Of a DNA stretch of 64,000 bases, positions 8,661 through 17,477 are shown in pieces (within the stretch, counting starts at the first letter, position 1; the number at the start of each line of letters is the position of its first letter). The notes beneath the pieces are model-generated. The model worked only from the letters and a program-made list of their open reading frames with translations, had not been told where the DNA came from and did not search any database. The translations under genes and the position numbers were made by a program. The stretch comes from Roseomonas sp. (lineage in GTDB: Bacteria; Pseudomonadota; Alphaproteobacteria; Acetobacterales; Acetobacteraceae): the NCBI GenBank assembly GCA_020249465.1, contig JADCFP010000002.1:1-64000 (forward strand), read 5' to 3'.

Positions 8661-10079
8661 ATGGCCGATTCACCCTCCCTTATCCCCGCGCTTGCCAGCC
8701 TGCTTGGCCCCGCCGGACTGCTGACCGACCCCACCGATCTCGCCCCCGCCCTGGCCGATTGGCGGAGCCTGTATCAGGGCCGCGCCATGGCGCTGCTCCG
8801 CCCCGCCAATACCGCCGAATTGGCCGAAGCTGTCAGGCTTTGCAACGCCGCCGGCATCGCCATTGTGCCGCAGGGGGGCAATACCTCCATGGTCGGTGGC
8901 GCGACGCCCGACGCTTCCGGGCGCGCGGTGATTGTCTCACTCGCGCGCATGAACCGCATTCGTGATCTTGACCCGGTGGATATGTCCATGACGGCTGAGG
9001 CGGGCGTGGTGGTGAAAACCGCGCAGGAAGCCGCCGCCGCCGCGGGCTGCCTTTTCCCACTCAGCTTCGGGGGTGAAGGTACGGCCATGATCGGCGGCGT
9101 GCTTTCCACCAATGCCGGCGGCAACAATACCGTGCGTTACGGTAATGCGCGGGAATTGATGCTGGGGCTGGAAGTGGTGCTGCCCGATGGCAGCATCTGG
9201 CATGGCCTGAGGCGCTTGCGCAAAGACAATACCGGCTATGCGCTGCGCCATGTTTTTGTCGGTGCGGAAGGCACGCTTGGCATCATCACCGCCGCTGTGC
9301 TGAAGCTTTTCGCTCGCCCACGCGCCAATGAGGTGATTTTCGCCGCCGTCCGCGATGCCGAGGCCGCGCTTGGCCTGTTTCGGCGCTTTCGCGACAATGA
9401 TGAAAGCGCGATCCGTGCCTTTGAATATATGTCGGGCGATGGCGTTGACCTGACTGTACAATTGATCCCCGGCGTTACCCTGCCTTTGGCTGAACGTGCC
9501 GCCCATTACGTGCTGATTGATTTGGCCTCAACACGGCCGGATGCGGATTTGCGCGGCTTGGCGGAGCTGGTGCTGGCACCTGCCATGGAATCCGGCGAAG
9601 TGCTGGATGCCGTGTTGGCCGAAAGCGAAGCGCAGCGCGCCGCCATTTGGCGCATTCGCGAAGAACACACGGAAGCGCAGCGCAAGGCGGGCGCCTCGGT
9701 GAAGAATGATGTCTCTGTCCCCGTCTCCCGCGTGCCGGAGCTGATCGAACGTGCTTCGGCGGCCTGCCGCAAGCTGATCCCGGGCATTCGCCCCATGCCC
9801 TTTGGCCATATGGGCGATGGTAATATTCATGTGAATCTGGTGCAGCCCGAAGGCGCCGATCCGGCCACCTTCCTGGCGCGCAGCCACGACATCATGGATT
9901 GCGTAAATGAGGTGGTGCGGGATTTGGACGGGTCCTTCAGCGCGGAACACGGCATCGGGCAGCTCAAGACCGATATGATGGAAGCATGGCGCGGCGGGGC
10001 GGAGCTTGCCGTGATGCGGCAGATCAAGGCAGCGCTCGATCCCAAGGGCCTGATGAACCCCGGCAAGGTGCTGCCCTGA
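8661..10079 (+). CDS. FAD-binding oxidoreductase, GlcD / D-2-hydroxyglutarate dehydrogenase type
   Basis: A soluble flavoprotein of about 472 residues in the D-lactate/glycolate/D-2-hydroxyglutarate dehydrogenase group. The FAD_binding_4 half carries IVPQGGNTSMVGGATP, FGGEGTAMIGGVLSTNAGG and the FVGAEGTLGIITA segment. The FAD-oxidase C-terminal half carries GHMGDGNIHVNLVQP, whose histidines usually bind the metal and substrate, and SAEHGIGQLK. These motifs favour the hydroxyglutarate/lactate type over the UDP-MurNAc reductase type. I chose the ATG at 8661. A TTG at 8619 in the same frame has a better GAAGGG site about 10 bases upstream and is a real alternative. The lptF start follows 45 bases downstream. 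Confidence 0.9.
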   Translation: MADSPSLIPALASLLGPAGLLTDPTDLAPALADWRSLYQGRAMALLRPANTAELAEAVRLCNAAGIAIVPQGGNTSMVGGATPDASGRAVIVSLARMNRIRDLDPVDMSMTAEAGVVVKTAQEAAAAAGCLFPLSFGGEGTAMIGGVLSTNAGGNNTVRYGNARELMLGLEVVLPDGSIWHGLRRLRKDNTGYALRHVFVGAEGTLGIITAAVLKLFARPRANEVIFAAVRDAEAALGLFRRFRDNDESAIRAFEYMSGDGVDLTVQLIPGVTLPLAERAAHYVLIDLASTRPDADLRGLAELVLAPAMESGEVLDAVLAESEAQRAAIWRIREEHTEAQRKAGASVKNDVSVPVSRVPELIERASAACRKLIPGIRPMPFGHMGDGNIHVNLVQPEGADPATFLARSHDIMDCVNEVVRDLDGSFSAEHGIGQLKTDMMEAWRGGAELAVMRQIKAALDPKGLMNPGKVLP

Positions 10080-10124
10080 AGCCGCTTTCGGCATTGGCGC
10101 CAAGCGGGTAGGGTGGCGTGGCCG

Positions 10125-11258
10125 ATGACCCTGCTTGACCGATATCTTTTCCGCCAGCTTTCCCTGGCCCTGCTTGCCGTAACGGTGGGGCTGGCGGCAC
10201 TTGTCTGGCTGACGCAATCGCTGCGCTTCATTGAATTGGTGCTGGATCGCGGCTTGTCGCTTGCGGTGTTTTTCGAACTGACCAGCCTTTTATTGCCATC
10301 CTTCTTTTCGGTCATTCTGCCGATCACGACCTTCATCGTGATGCTGTTCGTGCATTTGCGCCTGGCCGGCGACCGCGAATTGGTGGTGATGCGCGCGGCG
10401 GGGCTTTCCAATTGGCAAATCGCACGTCCTGCCTTGGTGCTGGGTCTGCTGGTCGTCGCCATCATGGCCTTCCTCAATTTCTGGCTGGTGCCGCTCAGCC
10501 ATACCGCCTTCCGGCAATGGCAGTTTGAAATCCGCAACCAGCTGGTGGGCGTGCTGCTGCAGGAAGGGGTTTTTTCCACCCTTGGCAGCGATCTGACTGT
10601 CTATGCCCGCAAGCGCGAAGCCGATGGCACGTTGCGTGGCATTCTGGTGCATGACCAACGCGAAGCCGGCGGGGCGGTGACCATCCTGGCGCAATCCGGA
10701 CGCATCGGGCAGGGGGCGGATGGGCCACGCGTGACGCTTTACGATGGTGTGCGCCAGCAGATGGAAAAGGGCGCGTCCGGCGCGCCGCCGCGCCTGACGG
10801 TGCTGAGCTTTTCCGAAAACAGCGTTGATCTGGCCCGTGTCGCACGTAATGAGGAAACACGCAGCCGCGACAGCCGCGAGCGTTCCATCACTGAATTGCT
10901 CTATCCTGATCCATCGGAAGACCTGCGCCCGCGAGAGGTCAGGCGCTTCCGGGCAGAAGCGCATCAGCGCTTGGCAAGCCCAATCACTGCGCTTTCCTTC
11001 GCGCTGGTTGGGCTCGCAGTAGCGCTGACTGGGCAATTCCGCCGCCATGGCGGGGGTGCAGGCGTGGTACTTGGCGTTGGTATCATGGTGGCGCTGTTGG
11101 CGCTTGGCCTGACGATCGGCAATGCAGCGGCGCGGCGCGATGGGTTGATCTGGCTGATCTGGCTGCATGCCATCCTGCCTGGCGTGATTTCCGCCTGGTG
11201 GCTTGCTGGCGCGCCCGGCCTGCCGCGTAAAGCGCCCCCGCGTGAGGCGGTGATATGA
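10125..11258 (+). CDS. lptF: LPS export ABC transporter permease LptF
   Basis: One of the two membrane subunits of the LptB2FG transporter, which extracts lipopolysaccharide from the inner membrane and pushes it towards the LptC-LptA bridge. The 377-residue product starts MTLLDRYLFRQL, has hydrophobic segments near residues 12-35, 50-75, 95-120 and three more in the last 110 residues, and a beta-jellyroll-like periplasmic part between. The order of TM helices and periplasmic domain is that of the YjgP/YjgQ family. The ATG at 10125 follows GGGTAGGG; an in-frame GTG lies four codons upstream. The stop overlaps lptG by 4 bases. Confidence 0.95.
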   Translation: MTLLDRYLFRQLSLALLAVTVGLAALVWLTQSLRFIELVLDRGLSLAVFFELTSLLLPSFFSVILPITTFIVMLFVHLRLAGDRELVVMRAAGLSNWQIARPALVLGLLVVAIMAFLNFWLVPLSHTAFRQWQFEIRNQLVGVLLQEGVFSTLGSDLTVYARKREADGTLRGILVHDQREAGGAVTILAQSGRIGQGADGPRVTLYDGVRQQMEKGASGAPPRLTVLSFSENSVDLARVARNEETRSRDSRERSITELLYPDPSEDLRPREVRRFRAEAHQRLASPITALSFALVGLAVALTGQFRRHGGGAGVVLGVGIMVALLALGLTIGNAAARRDGLIWLIWLHAILPGVISAWWLAGAPGLPRKAPPREAVI

Positions 11259-12379
11259 CCTTGCCCATCACGCTCATGGCCTATGTGGCGCGGCGGTTTG
11301 CCGCCATGGCGCTGCTGATGGTGCTGGCGCTTTCCATGCTGGTCGCGCTGTTTGACCTGATTGAATTGCTGCGCCGTGCTGCAACAAGGCCAGAGGCGAA
11401 TTTTGCGCTGGTGTCACAGATCGCGGCTTTGCGTGTGCCCTATGTGGCCATGCAAATCCTGCCCTTTGCCGTGCTGCTCGGCGGTATCATTGCCTTTTGG
11501 CGATTGACGCGGTTTTCCGAATTGGTGGTCGCGCGCGCGGCAGGGATTTCCGCCTGGGGCTTTCTGGCCGGGCCAGTATTGGTCGCGCTGTTGCTGGGGC
11601 TTGGCGCCAGCATGGCACTTTCACCCTTGTCTTCGGCCATGTTGGCCCGCGCGGAACGGCTGGATCAGCTTTATCTCCGCAATGTCGGCGGCATCACGGC
11701 ACTGGCCGGCGGCCGGCTTTGGTTGCGACAGGCGGATGACGGGCTGCAACCCCAGGGCGTTGCCATCATTTCGGGCCGGCCGATTGTGACGCGGGAATCG
11801 CGGCCAGATGAGGCGCTGCGCTTGGCTGAGGTCAGCGTTTGGCGCCTTTCGGCGGAAGATCGCCCATTGGCACGCATCGAAGCCGCAACGGCAATGTTGC
11901 AACCTGGGCGCTGGCGCTTTGATGGCGCCACGATCTTCGGTGCGGATCGCGTGGCGGGGGCGCCGCAAAGCCTCGATTTTCCAACCGAATTGACACCTGA
12001 GAGGATCGAAAATTCCTTCGCAAGCCCTGATACGCTTAGCCTTTGGGCCTTACCGGAATTCATCACGGTACTTGAAAATGCTGGATTCTCCGCGATCCGC
12101 CATCGGCTGCATTTCCAATCCCTATTGGCGCTCCCCTTGCTCGCTATTGCCATGGCGCTGCTGGCGGCTGGATTTTCCATGCGTTCGGCCCGGCGCGGTG
12201 GCGTGGCGCGCATGATCGCGGGCGGCGTCAGCGCCGGCTTCGCCCTTTTTGTTTTGGACAAGATCACCGGCGAGTTTGGTGAAGCCGGCACCTTGCCTGT
12301 GGTCTTGGCGGCCTGGGCGCCGGCGGGCGCCGGATTCCTGCTGGCGGCAGCGCTGTTGCTGCATCTTGAGGATGGTTAG
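11255..12379 (+). CDS. lptG: LPS export ABC transporter permease LptG
   Basis: Second membrane subunit of LptB2FG, 374 residues. It begins MTLPITLMAYVARRF followed by a first hydrophobic helix (residues about 14-36), then the FSELVVARAAGISAW coupling segment that faces the LptB ATPase. A periplasmic beta-rich domain and three C-terminal helices follow. The start is the ATGA overlap with lptF. LptD follows after one base, so permease and outer-membrane translocon are made from one message. LptF and LptG are homologous; I call this one LptG from its position and from the family-like start. Confidence 0.94.
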   Translation: MTLPITLMAYVARRFAAMALLMVLALSMLVALFDLIELLRRAATRPEANFALVSQIAALRVPYVAMQILPFAVLLGGIIAFWRLTRFSELVVARAAGISAWGFLAGPVLVALLLGLGASMALSPLSSAMLARAERLDQLYLRNVGGITALAGGRLWLRQADDGLQPQGVAIISGRPIVTRESRPDEALRLAEVSVWRLSAEDRPLARIEAATAMLQPGRWRFDGATIFGADRVAGAPQSLDFPTELTPERIENSFASPDTLSLWALPEFITVLENAGFSAIRHRLHFQSLLALPLLAIAMALLAAGFSMRSARRGGVARMIAGGVSAGFALFVLDKITGEFGEAGTLPVVLAAWAPAGAGFLLAAALLLHLEDG

Positions 12380-12380
12380 G

Positions 12381-14642
12381 ATGCGGCGCCACGCCAGCAA
12401 AATTTTTTGCTCTTTGGCTATGCTGTTGGCGGCGCGTGCGACATTTGCGCAAGCCCCGCTGCTGCCGCCGATTGCCCCACCTGCCGCGATGGCGCCAAGC
12501 CTGCCGGCAGGCACCCCGGCACCGGTAGCCACTGTGCCTGCCACCCCGGCCCAGAATGCGCCAGTCACCTTCACGGCAGATGAAGTGCAATACGATCAAA
12601 ACGCTGCCCTGGTAGTGGCACGTGGCAGGGTTGAAGCCTTCCAGGGTGGGCGCATCCTGCGCGCTGACGAACTGACCTATAATCGCAACACCGGTGTCGC
12701 GACGGCGCGTGGCAATGTGCAGTTGATTGAAGCCGATGGTCAGGTGATGTTCGCCGAAAGCGCAGAGCTTTCCAATCAGATGCGCGATGGGGTGCTGGAA
12801 GGGCTGCGCGGCTACCTGTTGATGAACGGACGTATTGCGGCCAATGGTGCGCGGCGGACAGGTGGCTCGATTTTCGATCTTTCGCGTGTACTTTATACCG
12901 TATGTGACCCCTGCAAGGACGATCCGCTCGCACCGCCGCTATGGCAATTGCGCGCGCGCACAGCGACTTTGGATCGTACCGACCAACAGGTACGTTATCG
13001 TGGTGCCTCCCTGGATATGGCGGGCGTACCGGTAATCTGGCTGCCTTATTTCCAGCATCCGGATGGGTCCGCTACGCGCCAATCGGGCTTTCTCAGCCCC
13101 AGCTTCGGCATCACCAAATATCTCGGCGGCTTCATTGAAACGCCCTATTACTGGGCGATTGATGAAAGTCAGGAATTGGTGCTGCGGCCCATCACCTCCA
13201 CCCGCGTCGCGCCCAATTTGGGGATGGATTACCGGCGGCGCTTCAATAATGGTGAAATGGAGATTTTGAGTTCCATCGGCCATCTTGATGGCCGCGATGG
13301 CACGGAAGAAGGCTTTGCTGGCCATATCTTCGCCAAAGGGCGCTTTTCACTGGACGAAACCTGGCGCGCCGGTTTTGACGCAAATCGTGCTAGTTCGGAA
13401 CAATATCTTCGTATTTATCGCTACGGTTCGCAACGTGTCTTGCCGACAACGCTTTTCACGGAAGGCTTCTGGGGGCAGGAGGGTTTCGCGCGCTTCGACG
13501 CGCGTGCCTATCAGGGGCTGCGCCGGACCGACGATCTGGATCGTATCCCATTGGTCTTACCCAATATTTATGCCGATTGGGAATCGCCGGAAGATTCGCT
13601 TGGTGGGCGCTTCACCATGGATACGTGGAACTTCGCCATATTTCGCGGTTCGGGTACCAGCACGCGTCGGGCTGCATCGCGCGTCGGCTATGCGTTGCCG
13701 CGCATGGATGATCTGGGTGGTATCTGGACTCTACGCGCGCAAAGCGATCTGGCGGCCTATGATTTTGAGGATATCAACCTCGCGCCCAATTTTGCGACCG
13801 GCAGCCCAAACGGGCAAAACGCTGCGGCCAATATCCGCACCGCCCTTGATTGGCGCATGCCCTTCCTGCGCGATGGGGGTGACTGGGGGCGTCAAGTGAT
13901 TGAACCGCGCGTCCAATTGGTGACCGGCCCCATGACCGGCAGCCAGTATCGCATCCCCAATGAAGACAGCATCGTTTTCGACTTCACCGATGCCAATCTG
14001 TTTTCGCTTAACCGCTTCACCGGACGTGATCGGCAGGAAGGCGGCACCCGCGCCGATATGGCGCTGCGCGGCGCCTGGTTCTTGCCACAGGATCGCCAAT
14101 TGGAGGCCATTGTCGGGCGATCCTTCCGCGTTCAGGAGGATGGAGGCCCCTTCTACCCCTATAGCGGACTTGAAAATCGTGCTTCCGATTGGGTCAGTCG
14201 CCTCACGTTCCGGCCCGCATCCTGGCTGGACCTGACGGGGCGTGCCCGACGCGGCGGAGAAAGTTTCGCTGCCCGCGCCTATGATGTCAGCGGCACGCTG
14301 CGTCCGACTGATGATACCTCCCTCACCCTTGGCTATCTGCAAGCGCCACCCATGCCTTATCTCAATCCCGTGGCACAGCGTGAGGAAGTCTATCTCGGCG
14401 CATTCCAGCGTCTTGGCTTTTGGCGCGTAGGTGCTTTTGGTCGGCAGGATATACAGCTCAATCGCCCAGTATCGCTCGGCGTATCCGCAACCTATGAGGA
14501 TGAGTGCTTCATTTTTGAAACCCGTTTCGTCAAACGCTATGCTGAAGACCCTGCAACGAATGACCTGTACCCAGGGGCCACCATGTTACTCTTCCGCTTT
14601 GGCTTCAAAACCATCGGCGATTTCGGATTAAGGGCGCTATGA
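12381..14642 (+). CDS. lptD: LPS-assembly protein LptD
   Basis: The 753-residue outer-membrane beta-barrel that, with LptE, inserts LPS into the outer leaflet. Residues 1-24 form a signal peptide (basic MRRHASK, hydrophobic SLAMLLAARATF, cleavage after AQA). An LptA-like beta-jellyroll (FTADEVQYDQN, RGNVQLIEADGQVMFAES) occupies about residues 50-150. The rest is barrel, with alternating aromatic strands and the closing FRFGFKTIGDFGLRAL. Cysteines are CDPCK near residue 175 and one in DECFIFETR near the end, so an N-to-C disulfide like that of other LptD proteins is possible. The ATG at 12381 follows the lptG stop. No lptE gene is visible here. Confidence 0.96.
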   Translation: MRRHASKIFCSLAMLLAARATFAQAPLLPPIAPPAAMAPSLPAGTPAPVATVPATPAQNAPVTFTADEVQYDQNAALVVARGRVEAFQGGRILRADELTYNRNTGVATARGNVQLIEADGQVMFAESAELSNQMRDGVLEGLRGYLLMNGRIAANGARRTGGSIFDLSRVLYTVCDPCKDDPLAPPLWQLRARTATLDRTDQQVRYRGASLDMAGVPVIWLPYFQHPDGSATRQSGFLSPSFGITKYLGGFIETPYYWAIDESQELVLRPITSTRVAPNLGMDYRRRFNNGEMEILSSIGHLDGRDGTEEGFAGHIFAKGRFSLDETWRAGFDANRASSEQYLRIYRYGSQRVLPTTLFTEGFWGQEGFARFDARAYQGLRRTDDLDRIPLVLPNIYADWESPEDSLGGRFTMDTWNFAIFRGSGTSTRRAASRVGYALPRMDDLGGIWTLRAQSDLAAYDFEDINLAPNFATGSPNGQNAAANIRTALDWRMPFLRDGGDWGRQVIEPRVQLVTGPMTGSQYRIPNEDSIVFDFTDANLFSLNRFTGRDRQEGGTRADMALRGAWFLPQDRQLEAIVGRSFRVQEDGGPFYPYSGLENRASDWVSRLTFRPASWLDLTGRARRGGESFAARAYDVSGTLRPTDDTSLTLGYLQAPPMPYLNPVAQREEVYLGAFQRLGFWRVGAFGRQDIQLNRPVSLGVSATYEDECFIFETRFVKRYAEDPATNDLYPGATMLLFRFGFKTIGDFGLRAL

Positions 14643-14692
14643 GCTATCGCGGAACATTGCCCGTTATGGGCGGCAAGCTTGAGGAGGCGTTG

Positions 14693-16009
14693 ATGCGCGC
14701 CATGATTTCCATGCGAAGGCCGTTTCTGGCGCTGGTATTGCTGGCGGCCTTGCTGATCCAAGCCGACCCCAGGCCCAGTTGGGCTCAAGCGGCCAGTGGC
14801 AATGTGAACAGCATCGTCGCCGTCGTGAATGGCGATGTCGTGACGCGGAGCGAAATCGAAAGCCGTCGCCGATTGCTCGCGCTTTCAGCCGGCATGACCG
14901 GCGATACCAGCGCCCAAGGCGGCGATCAGATCCTGCGCCTGCTGATTGATGAAAGGCTCCGCATCCAGGAACTCAGCCGTCGGCGCATTCCGGTGACGGA
15001 TCAGGATATCGCGAGCTCGGTCGCCAATATCGAAAGCCGCAACGGGCTGCCACCGGGCGGTGTCGTACAAAACTTGCGTCGCGCCGGCATCGAACCGCGT
15101 GTGCTTTATGACCAGATTCGCGCGCAAATTGGCTGGGCGCGCCTATTGCGCGGCATGCTTGGCGAACAGGCGAATATTCCAGAGGCGGAGGTGAATGAAT
15201 TCCTCGCGGCACAGCGCGCGCGGCTGGGCGAACCTGAATTCCTGGTGTCCGAAATCTTTATCCCGGTCGAAAATCCCGGCCAGGAAGCGCAGGTACGCCG
15301 CTTCGTCACAGATGTCATTCAACGCCTACGCCAAGGGGTGCCCTTTCCCATGGTGGCAGCGCAATTCAGCCAATCACAGACCGCCATTCAGGGCGGCGCG
15401 ATGGATTGGATGACCGGGGATCGGTTTGATCCGGCGGTGGCTTCCATCCTCAAGCAAATGCCCGAAGGCGCCATCAGCAATCCCATTCGCGTGCCTGGTG
15501 GCTTTGAAATCGTATTGCTGCGCGACCGGCGTGTTTCCGGCCGCGACATGGCGACCATGATGACCATGCGCCAGGTGTTTCTGCCTTTTGAAGGTCAGGT
15601 GAACCCGCAAGCGCCAACCGCGCAGCAATTGGCACAGTTGCAACGTGCGCAAACGCTGTCAGACCAGGCGCGCGGCTGTGACGCGATGGAGGCCGCCGCT
15701 CGTGGCAGCCCACGCCCGGCAGACCCCGGCCCGGTGCGGTTGGATAACATCGCGCCACCGGAATTGCGCGACCTACTGGGAAGCCTGCCGATAGGGCGCG
15801 CATCCCAGCCAATCATTTCCATGGATGGCGCCATGATCTTCATGGTCTGCGCAAAGGAAACCCGCAATCTGGCGGAAGCCAATCCGCAGCAGGCACGCGA
15901 TATCCTGCTGCGTGATCGGATTGAATTACTGTCCCGCCAATTGCAGCGCGATTTGCGCCGCCGCGCCCAGATCGATATCCGCACGAACAATACCGCGCGC
16001 CCAGGCTGA
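14693..16009 (+). CDS. surA: periplasmic SurA-type chaperone / peptidyl-prolyl isomerase
   Basis: Chaperone for outer-membrane proteins such as LptD. The 438-residue chain has a signal peptide (RRPFLALVLLAALLIQA, cleavage near AQA at residue 33), a SurA_N domain with IVAVVNGDVVTRSEIESRR, and one parvulin domain at about residues 181-276 (LVSEIFIPVENPG to FEIVLLRDRR). A C-terminal segment follows. E. coli SurA has two parvulin domains; a single clear one is common in alphaproteobacteria. The ATG at 14693 follows a strong GAGGAGG. An ATG at 14639 overlapping the lptD stop is possible, but it would put 18 non-hydrophobic residues before the signal. Confidence 0.92.
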   Translation: MRAMISMRRPFLALVLLAALLIQADPRPSWAQAASGNVNSIVAVVNGDVVTRSEIESRRRLLALSAGMTGDTSAQGGDQILRLLIDERLRIQELSRRRIPVTDQDIASSVANIESRNGLPPGGVVQNLRRAGIEPRVLYDQIRAQIGWARLLRGMLGEQANIPEAEVNEFLAAQRARLGEPEFLVSEIFIPVENPGQEAQVRRFVTDVIQRLRQGVPFPMVAAQFSQSQTAIQGGAMDWMTGDRFDPAVASILKQMPEGAISNPIRVPGGFEIVLLRDRRVSGRDMATMMTMRQVFLPFEGQVNPQAPTAQQLAQLQRAQTLSDQARGCDAMEAAARGSPRPADPGPVRLDNIAPPELRDLLGSLPIGRASQPIISMDGAMIFMVCAKETRNLAEANPQQARDILLRDRIELLSRQLQRDLRRRAQIDIRTNNTARPG

Positions 16010-16013
16010 AGGC

Positions 16014-16844
16014 GTGACCAACCCCGCATTGCCAAGCCTCCGCGATACCATCGCGCGGCATGGGCTTGATGCGCGCAAGGCGCTTGGTCAGCATTTCCTG
16101 CTCGATCCCACCATTTGCGCGCGCATTGCGGCCTTGGCCGGTGATCTTACGGGGCGGCATGTGCTGGAAGTCGGACCAGGGCCTGGCGGGCTGACGCGCG
16201 CGCTATTGGAAACTTCCGCCGCTTCGGTGCTGGCAGTAGAACTTGATTCCCGCGCCGTGATCGCCTTGCAGGAATTGGCCGCAGCCTATCCCACACGGCT
16301 ACGCGTGCTGGAAGCCGATGCGCTTGGCGTGGACTCTGCCACAGCGCTGCCCCCACCAAGGCGCATCATCGCCAACCTGCCCTATAATGTCGCAAGCCCC
16401 TTGCTGGTGCGCTGGCTGCGCGGCGCCGCGGCGCTGGAAGGCATGACGCTGATGTTCCAGCTTGAAGTGGCAGAACGCATCACGGCGGCACCGGCCACAC
16501 CGGCCTATGGGCGCCTTGCCGTACTTGCCCAATGGCGCTGCCGTTGCGATTTGCTGCTGCGCCTGCCGCCAGGCGCCTTCAGCCCGCCTCCAAAAGTCTG
16601 GTCTGCCGTAGTGGGTTTTCTGCCGCATGCGGACGACCCGCCCCCAGCGCTATTTGCTGCCATGGAAAAACTCACCGCCGCAGCCTTTGGGCAAAGGCGC
16701 AAAATGCTGCGCGGTGCCTTGAAGTCGCTTGGCAATGCCGAAGCGCTTCTGGAACAGGCGGGCATCGCCGGGGATAGGCGCGGTGAGACGCTGACAATCG
16801 CAGAATTTGATCGTCTGGCGCGGGGCTTGGCGGGACGCGGTTAG
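16014..16844 (+). CDS. rsmA: 16S rRNA (adenine1518-N6/adenine1519-N6)-dimethyltransferase
   Basis: KsgA/RsmA dimethylates two adenines in helix 45 of 16S rRNA during 30S maturation. The 276-residue product has the N-terminal KALGQHFLLDPTIC motif, SAM-binding VLEVGPGPGGLTRAL, acidic AVELDSRA, and the catalytic NLPYN near residue 120. The C-terminal FGQRRKMLRGAL is also typical. I chose the GTG at 16014, four bases after the surA stop and with GAAGG before it; the frame is open upstream inside surA. In many proteobacteria pdxA sits between surA and rsmA; here it does not (see pdxA). Confidence 0.96.
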   Translation: MTNPALPSLRDTIARHGLDARKALGQHFLLDPTICARIAALAGDLTGRHVLEVGPGPGGLTRALLETSAASVLAVELDSRAVIALQELAAAYPTRLRVLEADALGVDSATALPPPRRIIANLPYNVASPLLVRWLRGAAALEGMTLMFQLEVAERITAAPATPAYGRLAVLAQWRCRCDLLLRLPPGAFSPPPKVWSAVVGFLPHADDPPPALFAAMEKLTAAAFGQRRKMLRGALKSLGNAEALLEQAGIAGDRRGETLTIAEFDRLARGLAGRG

Positions 16845-16875
16845 GGCTTGGCAAGCGCTCTGCCAGAACCCGCCA

Positions 16876-17454
16876 TCACCGCCCGACCAGCGCCGCAATC
16901 GCCTCCAACCCGCGATCACGCACGCCCATCTCCCCCAAATGATCCAGCGTATTGAACAAATAATCCCGGTTTGATCCCATCTGCCCATGGCCCGTATCAA
17001 TCGCGCGCGCCAAAACCTCAGTAGGTTGCTTGCCGCAATAAAGCCGGCAGGCGCGGTTCGCGACATAGGCAATCGCGGGCACACGCCGCCCATTATCCAA
17101 TAACGTCAGCGGCAAAAGCTGGCGGCGATAGACAACCTCTCCGCCATCCGGCAATTCGCGCGCATCCAGATAAGCCAGTGTCTCAGCCGCCGCGCGCCCC
17201 GGCACGCGAAACACTGCCCCCCGGCAGGCGCCACCGCGATCCAGTCCCAAAACCAGCCCCGGGCGTTCCGGCGTGCCGCGGTAACGGTGGCTCCACAGAC
17301 AAAAACGCCGATGAAAGCCGCGCAGCAGCGCAGGATGACGCGCCGCATGGTCAAAGCCTGGCCGCCAGATCAGCGATCCATAGGCAAAGACGTAGAAATC
17401 CCCATCCGGGGCCAATAGGGCTGCGATATCGGTTGTCATGGCGGGCGCATTCAA
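16876..17454 (-). CDS. chaC: ChaC-like gamma-glutamylcyclotransferase
   Basis: A 192-residue glutathione-specific gamma-glutamylcyclotransferase that would convert glutathione to 5-oxoproline and Cys-Gly. FAYGSLIWRPGF at residues 23-34 is the family's substrate-loop motif, followed by HRRFCLWSHRYRGTPERPGLVLGLD and AYLDARE, which holds the likely catalytic Glu. The ATG at 17454 has GGGGA five bases upstream; an ATG five codons later is an alternative. It is divergent from the DUF2125 gene, with 23 bases between starts, so their promoters must overlap or lie within each other's coding sequence. It converges on rsmA. Confidence 0.92.
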   Translation of the reverse strand: MNAPAMTTDIAALLAPDGDFYVFAYGSLIWRPGFDHAARHPALLRGFHRRFCLWSHRYRGTPERPGLVLGLDRGGACRGAVFRVPGRAAAETLAYLDARELPDGGEVVYRRQLLPLTLLDNGRRVPAIAYVANRACRLYCGKQPTEVLARAIDTGHGQMGSNRDYLFNTLDHLGEMGVRDRGLEAIAALVGR

Positions 17455-17477
17455 TCCCCGCTATATCGGCGCGCAGC

